Below are positions 5,421 through 12,291 of a stretch of 12,291 nt of DNA, in pieces (position 1 is the stretch's first letter; the number at the start of each line of letters is the position of its first letter). The position numbers were made by a program, and so were the translations under genes. The notes beneath the pieces are model-generated. The model did no database searches, was not told the DNA's origin, and saw only the letters and a list, made by a program, of their open reading frames with translations. This DNA is from Candidatus Zipacnadia bacterium (GTDB lineage Bacteria > Armatimonadota > Zipacnadia > Zipacnadales > Zipacnadaceae). The DNA lies in contig JALGTI010000077.1 of assembly GCA_029821455.1 (NCBI GenBank), forward strand, positions 1 through 12,291. The letters are read 5' to 3'.

Positions 5421-6746
5421 ATGGACCTATTCGAGACCAGCACGGGCCAGGCGAATGTGCCATTGGCCACGCGGATGCGGCCCTCTGCCCTGGAAGAGAT
5501 GCTCGGCCAGCAGCACCTGCTGGGCCCCGGATCAATCCTGCGCAAAGCCATCGAGGGTGATACGCTCCCCTCGATGATATTATACGGGCCGGCTGGTACC
5601 GGCAAGACTACGTTGGCCGTGATCATTGCCCGGCGCACCGCTAGCCACTTTGAACTCCTCTCGGCCGTCTCTGCCGGCGTGGCCGACATCCGCAAGGTAG
5701 CTAGTGAGGCAGATGAACGCCGCAACTTCCACGAACAGGGCACCATACTTTTTCTTGACGAAATCCACCGCCTCCACAAGGGCCAGCAGGATGCCCTGCT
5801 GCCGTATGTGGAGCACGGCACCTTCACCTTGATCGGTGCCACCACCGAAAACCCGTACTTCACGATTATCACCCCCTTGCTATCGCGTTGTCGTCTGTTT
5901 GCACTGCATCCCCTGGAGCCGGATGAATTACTCACCTTGATGCAACGGGCGTTGGCAGATGAAGAGCACGGCGTTGCCAGCCTGCAGCCGGCTGTGGATG
6001 AAGAGGCGCTGACGCATATTGCTGAGAACGCCGGCGGCGACGCCCGCGTGGCGCTCAGCGCTGTGGAGCTGGCCCTCTTGACTACCGCTCCCGGCAAAGA
6101 CGGCCGGCGGCACGTCGGTGTACATGAAGCCGAGGAGGCACTGCAGCGCCCGGTGGTTAAGTATGACCGGGCCGGCGATGAGCACTATGACACCATCTCA
6201 GCATTCATCAAGAGCATGCGTGGGTCGGACCCAGATGCAGCCATCTACTGGCTGGCGAAGATGCTGGAGGCCGGAGAGGACCCCCGCTTCATCGCTCGCC
6301 GCCTCATCATCCAGGCTGCCGAGGACATCGGATTGGCGGACCCGATAGCTCTACAAGTTGCGGTGGCAGCCGCCGATGCTGTAGAATATGTGGGGATGCC
6401 GGAGGCGCAGATTCCTCTGGCAATGGCAACATTGCACCTGGCAACGGCGCCGAAGAGCAACTCATCGTACAAGGCAATAGCGTCGGGGCGAGACCTGGTA
6501 CGCAAAGAGGGTGGAGGTCAAGTGCCGGGTCATCTGGCCGGTGGGCCCCGGGTCGAGGAGAGCAGCGGCCAGTACCTATATCCACATGACTATCCCGGCG
6601 GCTGGGTCAAGCAGGGCTATTTGCCACCAGAGGCTAGGGGGGTCACGTTCTATGAGCCGGGCTCCAATGCCCGCGAGCAGAGGATTGCTAAGTACCTGCG
6701 CCAACTCAAGGGCGAGCACAGTGGCGAGGCTGAGCCATCGCAATAG
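5421..6746 (+). CDS. rarA: Replication-associated recombination protein RarA (AAA+ ATPase)
   Basis: A 441-residue clamp-loader-like AAA+ ATPase of the RarA/MgsA/WRNIP1 family, acting at stalled replication forks. It starts MDLFET, then PLATRMRPSALEEMLGQQHL. Walker A is GPAGTGKT (56-63), Walker B LFLDEIH (110-116), sensor 1 GATTEN (139-144) and the arginine finger SRCR (R156). The C-terminal tetramerisation region has DAAIYWLAKMLEAGEDPRFI and the family hallmarks LATAPKSNSSY and YLYPHDYPGGWVKQGYLP. Length is typical. The start is supported by GGAGGGGG five bases before ATG 5421. It follows the thioredoxin gene by 58 bases and precedes the sigma module by 30, so read-through is likely. Confidence 0.95.
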   Translation: MDLFETSTGQANVPLATRMRPSALEEMLGQQHLLGPGSILRKAIEGDTLPSMILYGPAGTGKTTLAVIIARRTASHFELLSAVSAGVADIRKVASEADERRNFHEQGTILFLDEIHRLHKGQQDALLPYVEHGTFTLIGATTENPYFTIITPLLSRCRLFALHPLEPDELLTLMQRALADEEHGVASLQPAVDEEALTHIAENAGGDARVALSAVELALLTTAPGKDGRRHVGVHEAEEALQRPVVKYDRAGDEHYDTISAFIKSMRGSDPDAAIYWLAKMLEAGEDPRFIARRLIIQAAEDIGLADPIALQVAVAAADAVEYVGMPEAQIPLAMATLHLATAPKSNSSYKAIASGRDLVRKEGGGQVPGHLAGGPRVEESSGQYLYPHDYPGGWVKQGYLPPEARGVTFYEPGSNAREQRIAKYLRQLKGEHSGEAEPSQ

Positions 6747-6776
6747 ACTGGCGTAACGATCCGATATGGGGGACTG

Positions 6777-7166
6777 ATGCCTGTGAAGATGACTGCTGAA
6801 GTCCAGGATGAGTGGCTGGGGGTAGTCAAGCTCACTGGAGAGCTGGATGCCTACAGTGGAGCGGAATTCCGGGAGGTTATCGAGACGCTGATGGCTGGCG
6901 CCACCGCGTTCCTGCTGGTTGACCTGATGGCCCTGGAGTACATAGACAGCGTGGGGCTAGGTATTCTGATGGGTGGGGCGAAACGCGCCAGGCAGCAGGG
7001 CGGGGAGATCGCGGTTGTCTGCGAGCGTGCCAACCTCCGGCGGGTATTTGACATCTCCGGGACCGCCGAACTGTTGAACGTGCGCGACAGCTATGACGAG
7101 GCTCTGGCGGTGCTGGCCGCAAAACGCCAAGGCGGGACCAGCGACGCGCCGGGGGAGGCTGAGTAA
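6777..7166 (+). CDS. rsbV: Anti-sigma factor antagonist (STAS domain, RsbV/SpoIIAA type)
   Basis: A 129-residue STAS-domain protein. The fold runs from GVVKLTGELDAYSGAEFR (about residues 15-32) through the switch motif EYIDSVGLGIL, in which Ser58 is the likely phosphorylation site, to the C-terminal LLNVRDSYDEALAVL. In partner switching the unphosphorylated form binds the anti-sigma kinase and frees the sigma factor; phosphorylation by that kinase inactivates it. The gene is separated by one base from the kinase gene and is the first of a three-gene unit. GGGGG lies just upstream of ATG 6777; ATG 6789 (residue 5) is a possible alternative. Confidence 0.9.
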   Translation: MPVKMTAEVQDEWLGVVKLTGELDAYSGAEFREVIETLMAGATAFLLVDLMALEYIDSVGLGILMGGAKRARQQGGEIAVVCERANLRRVFDISGTAELLNVRDSYDEALAVLAAKRQGGTSDAPGEAE

Positions 7167-7167
7167 T

Positions 7168-7602
7168 ATGGCTGGCAACGGCGAATGTGTGAAGTTGGTA
7201 ATCCCCTGCCATCCTAAGTATGTTGCCGTGGTGAGACTGGCGCTGACGGGAGTGGCCGCCCGCACCGACCTGACGGTTGACGACATTGAGGACGTGAAGG
7301 TGGCTGTCTCGGAGGCTTGCACCAACGTGATTGATCATGCCTTTGCCGATGAAGAGACGGGGGACAAGCGCCCTCCCATTGAGATCGTGTTTTACCCAAG
7401 GGATGAAGAAGTGCTGGTGGAGGTGACCGACGAGGGCAGTGGCTTTGACCCCAAGCGGGTGGTGCTAGCGGATGACGTGTTGGGAGATAAGCAGGGCGGC
7501 CTGGGATTGTATCTGATGCAACGGCTGATGGATAAGGTGGAGGTGCAAAGCGCCCCGGGCAGCGGCACGAAGATCAAAATGATCAAGCGTGCGTCAAGGT
7601 GA
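7168..7602 (+). CDS. rsbW: Anti-sigma regulatory factor, serine/threonine kinase (RsbW/SpoIIAB type)
   Basis: A 144-residue GHKL-fold ATPase. The N box is EACTNVIDHA (Glu49, Asn53), the G1 box is DEGSGFD (88-94) and the G2 box is GGLGLYLMQRLMD (110-122), followed by SAPGSGTKIKM. Such proteins bind their sigma factor and hold it inactive, and phosphorylate the STAS antagonist with ATP. ATG 7168 lies one base after the antagonist's stop, so translation is probably coupled. The frame is open further upstream, but that stretch is the end of the previous gene in another frame. Its stop codon overlaps the Shine-Dalgarno of the sigma gene. Confidence 0.92.
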   Translation: MAGNGECVKLVIPCHPKYVAVVRLALTGVAARTDLTVDDIEDVKVAVSEACTNVIDHAFADEETGDKRPPIEIVFYPRDEEVLVEVTDEGSGFDPKRVVLADDVLGDKQGGLGLYLMQRLMDKVEVQSAPGSGTKIKMIKRASR

Positions 7603-7607
7603 ACACA

Positions 7608-8369
7608 ATGTCCTCTGAGTGGGACGATGTTTCAACCAACGAGCTGTTCCGTCGCCTGCGTGAAACGGAGGCGACGGAGTTGCGCGAATACCTCGTAGAG
7701 CGCCACGAGGGACTGGTGCGGCACGTGGCCAAGGGCTATCTCACCTCCGGCGAGTCCTATGAGGATATTGTCAGCGTGGGGCATGTGGGATTGATAAACG
7801 CCGTGGACCGCTTCGACCCGGACCGGGGCACCAAGTTTGCCACCTTTGCCGTCCCCACCATTCGCGGTGAGATTCAACGCTACTTCCGGGACCAGACGTG
7901 GGGCATCCGCGTGCCGCGACGCATCCAGGAGCTCTCAATCCGCGTCCGCGAGATGCGGGAGTGGCTGTGCCAGGAGCGCCGCCACGCACCGACGTACAGC
8001 GAGCTAGCCCTGGCCTTGGGCGTCTCAGAAGAAGATGTTATCGAGGCAGTGGAAGTCGGACGTCAGTACGAGTTACTCAGTATCAATACCCTCGAAGGTG
8101 AGGGCAAGGGTGACGAAAGCGGGTCATTGACTGAACGAACTGGTGAGGAAGACCCAGATATCGAAATGATTGGCCGCGAAGACGAAATCCGCCGTGCGTT
8201 GGCTCATCTCCCCGAGCGCGAGTCTGTTATCATCGTTTTGCGCTTCTTCCGCGATATGTCCCAGCAGGATGTGGCCAATCGCCTCGGCATTTCTCAGATG
8301 CACGTGTCCCGCCTGCAGCGCCGCGCCCTTGAGCATCTGAGGCCGCTGCTTGATCAGACCCCAACATAG
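7608..8369 (+). CDS. RNA polymerase sigma factor, SigB/SigF/SigG type
   Basis: A 253-residue group-3 sigma factor. Region 2 spans about residues 25-97, with the core-binding and -10 recognition helix in YEDIVSVGHVGLINAVDRFD and GTKFATFAVPTIRGEIQRYF. Region 3 begins VPRRIQELSIRVRE and includes PTYSELALALGVS. Region 4 is about 192-248, with the -35-binding helix-turn-helix MSQQDVANRLGISQMHVSRL. I chose ATG 7608 because AAGGTGA (7596-7602) is at the right distance; the in-frame GTG at 7599 lies inside that Shine-Dalgarno. Directly after its antagonist and kinase genes, it is presumably the sigma factor those two control. Confidence 0.93.
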   Translation: MSSEWDDVSTNELFRRLRETEATELREYLVERHEGLVRHVAKGYLTSGESYEDIVSVGHVGLINAVDRFDPDRGTKFATFAVPTIRGEIQRYFRDQTWGIRVPRRIQELSIRVREMREWLCQERRHAPTYSELALALGVSEEDVIEAVEVGRQYELLSINTLEGEGKGDESGSLTERTGEEDPDIEMIGREDEIRRALAHLPERESVIIVLRFFRDMSQQDVANRLGISQMHVSRLQRRALEHLRPLLDQTPT

Positions 8370-8402
8370 CCGGTCGCAGGACGCGAGCCGGAGATAAAGC
8401 CA

Positions 8403-9665
8403 ATGACAAGGCAGCAGTGGAGCAAAGTGGCCTCAGCGGTTTTTGTCGGTGCAGTCACGGCGATCGGCTTTTGTGTGCTGGTGGTGCGGCTGTATCCTGT
8501 GCTCTGGATGCTGGGTGTGGCGCTGCTGATTGCCTATGTGCTGGACCCGGTGTTGGATCGCTTGCAGCGGCGTGGCTGGACACGGGCCCAGGCGGTGTGG
8601 TTTGTGCTGGTCTCGGCAATTGCGCTGTTCAGTATCCTGGCAGCAATTGTGGTACCGCAACTGGTCGGCCAGGCCCAGCGAGCTGCCCGGAACTGGGAGT
8701 CCTACAGCGACAGCGCCGAAGGCATCTTTGAACGCACCCGCACCGAATTGGAAGCCTATGTGCACAAGCAGTACCCCGGCGTGGAACTAGCGCCTTACTT
8801 GGACGAGAAAATCGGTCAGTTCAACGAATGGGCGGCCAGCGCCTTGCCGGCTGCTCTCGGTTGGCTGACTAGCCAACTGGTCGGCTCGGTCCTAATCATT
8901 GGAGTGGCCCTCATCGTTACCCTGATGACTTTCCACTTCATGATGGTGCTCGATCCGTTCCGGCGAACTGTCGCAAACCTGTTCGGGAGCGGGCAACAAA
9001 CGGTGCGCGAACTCGACCGCGAGGTCACCGCGATGCTCGGCCAGTATCTGCGGGGCCTGGTCACCACCTGCGTGTCCATTGCCATCGTCACTGCGATGCT
9101 GCTGTCCATCGTGGGGATTGTCTTCGGCACCGACTACGGCCTGCTGATCGGATTGCTGGCCGGCGTTGGATATGTCATTCCCCTTATCGGCCCCGGCAGC
9201 GCCGGCGTCCTGGCCGGCTTTTTCGGCTACTTCACCGCTGAGCACCACGCCCTCCTGGCCTGTATCATCAGTGTCGTCATTATCTGGCTGACTAATCAGA
9301 TGGGTGACTTGCTGTTGATGCCGCGGATTGTCGGACGCAGGGTTGGCCTGCACCCGCTGGTTATCATTACTGCGCTGCTATGCGCTTATCAGTTGTGGGG
9401 CGTGCCGGGGGTAATAATCGCCACGCCAACGGCGGCCAGCATCAAGATCATCCTCGCCCGCTGGCTGCCCCTTAAGGGTGTCGAGGAGGGCGCTGTGCCG
9501 CCCAAGGACGAGCCGCTGCTGCTAGACATCGGCGCGGCTCTCGGCAAAGCCTACGCCGCTGCCGGAACTGTGACGCACAGGTTGGGCGACCTCCTCCTTG
9601 GCGAGGAGCCCTCCGCCCCGGATGAAACCGAACCACAAACGACTGAGGACGAAGACACAGAATGA
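8403..9665 (+). CDS. AI-2E family transporter (PerM/YrrI-like membrane protein)
   Basis: A 420-residue polytopic inner-membrane protein. Hydrophobic segments lie near residues 10-30, 33-48, 63-85, 156-183, 218-240, 245-277, 283-300 and 318-350, with a large soluble loop at about 88-155, the family layout. Family signatures include LIAYVLDPVLDRLQRRG (42-58), YLRGLVTTC (215-223), GVGYVIPLIGPG (254-265) and LMPRIVGRRVGLHPLVII. Members export varied solutes or ions; the autoinducer-2 role is established for very few, so the substrate is unknown. The last 65 residues form an acidic, probably cytoplasmic tail. GGAG lies nine bases before ATG 8403. Its stop overlaps the alaS start (ATGA), and a homologue also precedes alaS in Bacillus. 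Confidence 0.9.
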   Translation: MTRQQWSKVASAVFVGAVTAIGFCVLVVRLYPVLWMLGVALLIAYVLDPVLDRLQRRGWTRAQAVWFVLVSAIALFSILAAIVVPQLVGQAQRAARNWESYSDSAEGIFERTRTELEAYVHKQYPGVELAPYLDEKIGQFNEWAASALPAALGWLTSQLVGSVLIIGVALIVTLMTFHFMMVLDPFRRTVANLFGSGQQTVRELDREVTAMLGQYLRGLVTTCVSIAIVTAMLLSIVGIVFGTDYGLLIGLLAGVGYVIPLIGPGSAGVLAGFFGYFTAEHHALLACIISVVIIWLTNQMGDLLLMPRIVGRRVGLHPLVIITALLCAYQLWGVPGVIIATPTAASIKIILARWLPLKGVEEGAVPPKDEPLLLDIGAALGKAYAAAGTVTHRLGDLLLGEEPSAPDETEPQTTEDEDTE

Positions 9666-11020
9666 CGAGTCAGCAACTTCGGGAACTATTTCTTGATTAT
9701 TTCGCACAGCGCGATCATGTCATTCGCCCTAGCGCCCCGCTGGTGCTGCGCGATGACCCCACCAGCTTCTTCACCAGCGCCGGTGTCCAGCCCTATATGA
9801 ACGCCTTCAGGGGCCTGGAAGCCCCGCCTGCGCCCCGGGCCGTCAGTTGCCAGAAGTGCTGCCGCACCAGCGACATTGAAAATGTGGGGGTGCACAATCG
9901 CTATCACACGTTCTTCGAGATGCTGGGTAACTTCTCGTTTGGTGACTACTTCAAGAAAGAGGCTATCGAGTACGGCTGGGAGTTCGTGACTGATGTCCTC
10001 AGACTCGATAAGGACCTTCTCTACATCACCGTGTTCGAGGAAGATGACGAGGCCGAGGAGCTATGGCACAAACATATCGGCGTGCCGCTGGAGCGTATCT
10101 CCCGCTTTGGCCGCACCGACAACTGGTGGCCGCAGGTACGCTGGGAGGGGCCGTGCGGTCCGTGCAGCGAGATCCACTTCGACCTGGGGCCCGAGTTCGG
10201 GTGTCCCGGAGGCTGCGAGTTCGGCTGTGAAAAGTGTGACCGCTATCTGGAGCTGTGGAACCTGGTCTTCCAGCAGTTCACCGAGGCGGAGGATGGAAGC
10301 CTGACGCCGCTGCCGGCCGCCGGCGTTGATACAGGGATGGGCCTGGAGCGCCTGGCGCTGGTGATGCAGGGCAAGCGCAGCACCTGCGAGACCGACGAAC
10401 TGTTCGCGATTATGCAGGCGGCCCTCGTGCAGATAAACGAACAGTCAGGCCGCAGCTATGCTTACGGTGATGATCGTGAGGGTGACATTGCCCTCGCCGT
10501 CATCTGCGATCACCTGCGCGCTGTAGCCTTTCTGATGGCTGATGGGGTGGTGCCCTCCAATGAGGGGGCCGGATATGTCCTGCGCAGGCTCATCCGCCGC
10601 GCGTTTCGCTCCGGGCGCAAGCTCGGCGCTGATGACCTGTTCCTGCACCAGGCGCTCCCCTCTGTGCGGGAGCAGATGGGCGAGGCCTACCCGGAACTGA
10701 ACCAGCGAACTGACTACGTGACATCAATTCTGCGTGCTGAGGAGGAGCGCTTCGCCCAGACCCTCGAGCAGGGCATGGCCCGCTTTGAGGAGATCGCCGA
10801 GGACCTCCAGAAGCGTGGTGAGACGACGGTCTCGGGCAAGCAGGCCTTCGAGCTATATGACACGTTCGGCTTTCCGCTGGACATCACCAAGGAGCTGGCT
10901 GCCGAGCACCAGCTCACCGTGGACGAAGAGGGCTTTGTGGCGGCAATGCAAGAAGCGCGCGAGAAATCAAGAGGGAAGAAGATAGGGCTGCAGGGGTTGT
11001 GTGGAAGGTCACGTTTGTAG
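9662..11020 (+). CDS. alaS: Alanyl-tRNA synthetase, N-terminal part (reading frame broken)
   Basis: Encodes the catalytic half of AlaRS, which joins alanine to tRNA-Ala. Seen: TSFFTSAGVQPYMNAF (34-49), class II motif 2 around RTSDIENVG and FFEMLGNFSFGDYF (68-97), EGPCGPCSEIHFD (162-174), motif 3 GVDTGMGLERL (221-231), and the tRNA-recognition region with LRRLIRRAFRSG and FELYDTFGFPLDIT. A cysteine cluster C181, C185, C189 and C192 sits in an insertion before RYLELWN and may bind metal. Homology ends near residue 437; the last 15 or so residues before TAG look out of frame. The rest of the protein continues in the -1 frame from about 10975-10998. ATG 9662 overlaps the AI-2E stop. Either an assembly error or a genuine mutation is possible. 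Confidence 0.9.
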   Translation: MTSQQLRELFLDYFAQRDHVIRPSAPLVLRDDPTSFFTSAGVQPYMNAFRGLEAPPAPRAVSCQKCCRTSDIENVGVHNRYHTFFEMLGNFSFGDYFKKEAIEYGWEFVTDVLRLDKDLLYITVFEEDDEAEELWHKHIGVPLERISRFGRTDNWWPQVRWEGPCGPCSEIHFDLGPEFGCPGGCEFGCEKCDRYLELWNLVFQQFTEAEDGSLTPLPAAGVDTGMGLERLALVMQGKRSTCETDELFAIMQAALVQINEQSGRSYAYGDDREGDIALAVICDHLRAVAFLMADGVVPSNEGAGYVLRRLIRRAFRSGRKLGADDLFLHQALPSVREQMGEAYPELNQRTDYVTSILRAEEERFAQTLEQGMARFEEIAEDLQKRGETTVSGKQAFELYDTFGFPLDITKELAAEHQLTVDEEGFVAAMQEAREKSRGKKIGLQGLCGRSRL

Positions 11021-12210
11021 GATATGAGACGACAGAGGCAGACGGCGAGGTGCTCGACATCCTTAGGGATGACGCAGATGTGAATGAGCTTCGTCCGGGG
11101 GAGAGAGCGACTGTGGTTCTGCGTCACACACCTTTCTACGCAGAACACGGCGGCCAGGCCGGCGACACGGGACAGATTATTGCTGGGGATAGCGTGTTTG
11201 GTGTTGAGCAGACGCTGGCCGAAGGCGACATCATCTTGCACATCGGCACGATGCAGCGCAATCATACCGCCACCCACCTGATGCAGGCTGCCCTGCGCCA
11301 GGTCCTGGGTGACCATGTGAGGCAGGCCGGCTCCCACGTCGGCCCCGACCGGCTGCGCTTTGACTTCTCCCACCACCAGGCTATCTCCCAGCAGCAGCTT
11401 GACCAGGTGGAGGACATCGTCAACGGCTGGATCGTGGAGGCGATGCCGGTCACCTGTGTCAATATGCCCATTGAAGAAGCCAAAGACAAGGGCGCAATCG
11501 CTCTATTTGGCGAGAAGTACGGCGACATTGTGCGGACTGTGCAGGTTGACGAGGGCCGCGTGAGTCTGGAGCTATGCGGTGGGACACACTGCTCTAACAC
11601 CGGCGAGATCGGCCTCTTCAGGATTCTGTCCGAAAGTAGCGTCGCAGCCGGGACCCGGCGCATCGAGGCTGTCACGGGTCTGGAGGCAGCCTGCCACAGC
11701 CGGGAAGTCGAGCAGCAGCTTCTCAGCATCGCACGACATCTGAGGGCGACGCCTGATGAGATCCTGGACCGCGTTGAGGCCTTAGAACAGCGCATTAAGG
11801 AGCTACAGGACGAGGTCAAGGCAGCCCGGCAGATGAGCGCGGCGACCAGTCTCGACGATGTGCTTACCTCGGTGCAGGAGATAGATGGCGTCAAGTTCAT
11901 CGCCTGGCACGCAGAGGGCGCGGATGCTGAGGCGGTCAGCGCGATGGCTGACGACCTGGCGGCCAGGATTGACGGCGGGATCGTCTTCCTGGCCGGAACG
12001 CCGGGCGACAGGGCGGTCTTCGTCTGCAAGGTTGACGAGGCGCTGGTGAAGGTAGGCTACAAGGCCGGTGATATTTTGAAGGCGGCGGCCGCCGCCGCTG
12101 GTGGCAAAGGCGGGGGCAAGCCGACCTTCGCTCAGGGCGGCGGCGAGGCAGAGAAGGTCGAGGCAGCACTGCAAGCAGCCGCCGAGGCAGTGGCATCCAG
12201 GGGAGGATAA
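10999..12210 (+). CDS. alaS: Alanyl-tRNA synthetase, C-terminal part (editing and C-Ala domains, -1 frame)
   Basis: The open frame contains the rest of AlaRS: beta-barrel segment VTFVGYE and HTPFYAEHGGQAGDTG (43-58), the editing site with HTATH (His89, His93), RFDFSHH and CGGTH (Cys193, His197), then a coiled-coil stretch at about 238-280, and the DHHA1/C-Ala end with AGGKGGGKPTFAQGGG. The listed start is a GTG with AGGGG only two bases away, too close for good initiation; frame-compatible sequence also extends upstream. It is therefore more likely the second half of one gene than a separate one. Between HIG (81-83) and NHTATH about 25 residues usual in the family seem absent. It ends two bases before ruvX. 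Confidence 0.9.
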   Translation: MWKVTFVGYETTEADGEVLDILRDDADVNELRPGERATVVLRHTPFYAEHGGQAGDTGQIIAGDSVFGVEQTLAEGDIILHIGTMQRNHTATHLMQAALRQVLGDHVRQAGSHVGPDRLRFDFSHHQAISQQQLDQVEDIVNGWIVEAMPVTCVNMPIEEAKDKGAIALFGEKYGDIVRTVQVDEGRVSLELCGGTHCSNTGEIGLFRILSESSVAAGTRRIEAVTGLEAACHSREVEQQLLSIARHLRATPDEILDRVEALEQRIKELQDEVKAARQMSAATSLDDVLTSVQEIDGVKFIAWHAEGADAEAVSAMADDLAARIDGGIVFLAGTPGDRAVFVCKVDEALVKVGYKAGDILKAAAAAAGGKGGGKPTFAQGGGEAEKVEAALQAAAEAVASRGG

Positions 12211-12211
12211 A

Positions 12212-12291
12212 ATGCGGACACTGGCGCTGGATGTCGGCGAAAAGCGCATCGGCGTGGCTATCAGCGATGAGACCGGGACAATTGCTCTGCC
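12212..12291 (+). CDS. ruvX: Putative pre-16S rRNA nuclease / Holliday junction resolvase YqgF, partial
   Basis: The first 26 residues are present (MRTLALDVGEKRIGVAIS and on); the gene runs off the window. The opening LALDVGEKRIGVAISDE is the RNase-H-fold signature of YqgF/RuvX, with Asp7 as the first catalytic acidic residue. Members process the 5' end of 16S rRNA in E. coli and have been proposed to resolve Holliday junctions. GGGAGG just before ATG 12212 is a good Shine-Dalgarno. alaS followed by this gene is a very common order in bacteria. Confidence 0.93.
   Translation, partial: MRTLALDVGEKRIGVAISDETGTIAL

Noticed and set aside
7599..7601. GTG as the start of the sigma factor gene
   Set aside because: This GTG lies inside AAGGTGA, which is correctly spaced as the Shine-Dalgarno for ATG 7608.
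10970..11000. Programmed -1 frameshift signal in alaS
   Set aside because: No canonical X XXY YYZ heptamer is in the right phase. G GGG TTG at 10993-10999 allows clean re-pairing in only one of two sites. An indel is more likely.

Overview
This window is a stretch of bacterial housekeeping chromosome. It begins with the last codons of EF-Tu, runs through the classic rpmG - tRNA-Trp - secE - nusG - rplK - rplA block, and then leaves that operon. The usual rplJ-rplL genes do not follow. A hairpin with a U-rich tail ends the L1 gene, and a strong-looking promoter then drives a roughly 190-nt structured RNA that I read as 6S RNA (medium confidence). All genes are on the + strand.

Region by region: (1) 1-2669, translation, secretion and transcription-elongation genes, with a structured leader before rplK. 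(2) 2670-3180, terminator, promoter, putative 6S RNA, and a second hairpin just ahead of the next ribosome-binding site. (3) 3181-5362, a small redox group: a NifX/NifB-type cofactor-binding protein, an aldo/keto reductase with a C-terminal Fe-S domain, and a membrane-anchored thioredoxin. (4) 5421-6746, rarA. (5) 6777-8369, a tight three-gene partner-switching module: anti-sigma antagonist, anti-sigma kinase and SigB/SigF-type sigma factor. (6) 8403-12291, an AI-2E family membrane protein overlapping alaS, then the start of ruvX/yqgF. The alaS reading frame is broken by a -1 shift near 10975-10998, and it also appears to lack a short segment before its editing domain.

Organism: moderately GC-rich. 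The Fe-S aldo/keto reductase and the NifX-like protein suggest an anaerobe. The rarA...alaS-ruvX order recalls Actinobacteriota, and an AI-2E gene before alaS recalls Bacillota; a partner-switch sigma module fits several phyla. I cannot name the phylum from this window. The encoded CCA on the tRNA and strong Shine-Dalgarno sites before many genes are ordinary bacterial traits.

How the genes work together: the first block supplies ribosomal proteins L33, L11 and L1, the SecE translocase subunit and NusG. The 6S RNA, if real, would down-regulate housekeeping RNA polymerase in slow growth, while the partner-switch module would release an alternative sigma factor. RarA and RuvX serve replication-fork and recombination repair. 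AlaRS charges tRNA-Ala.
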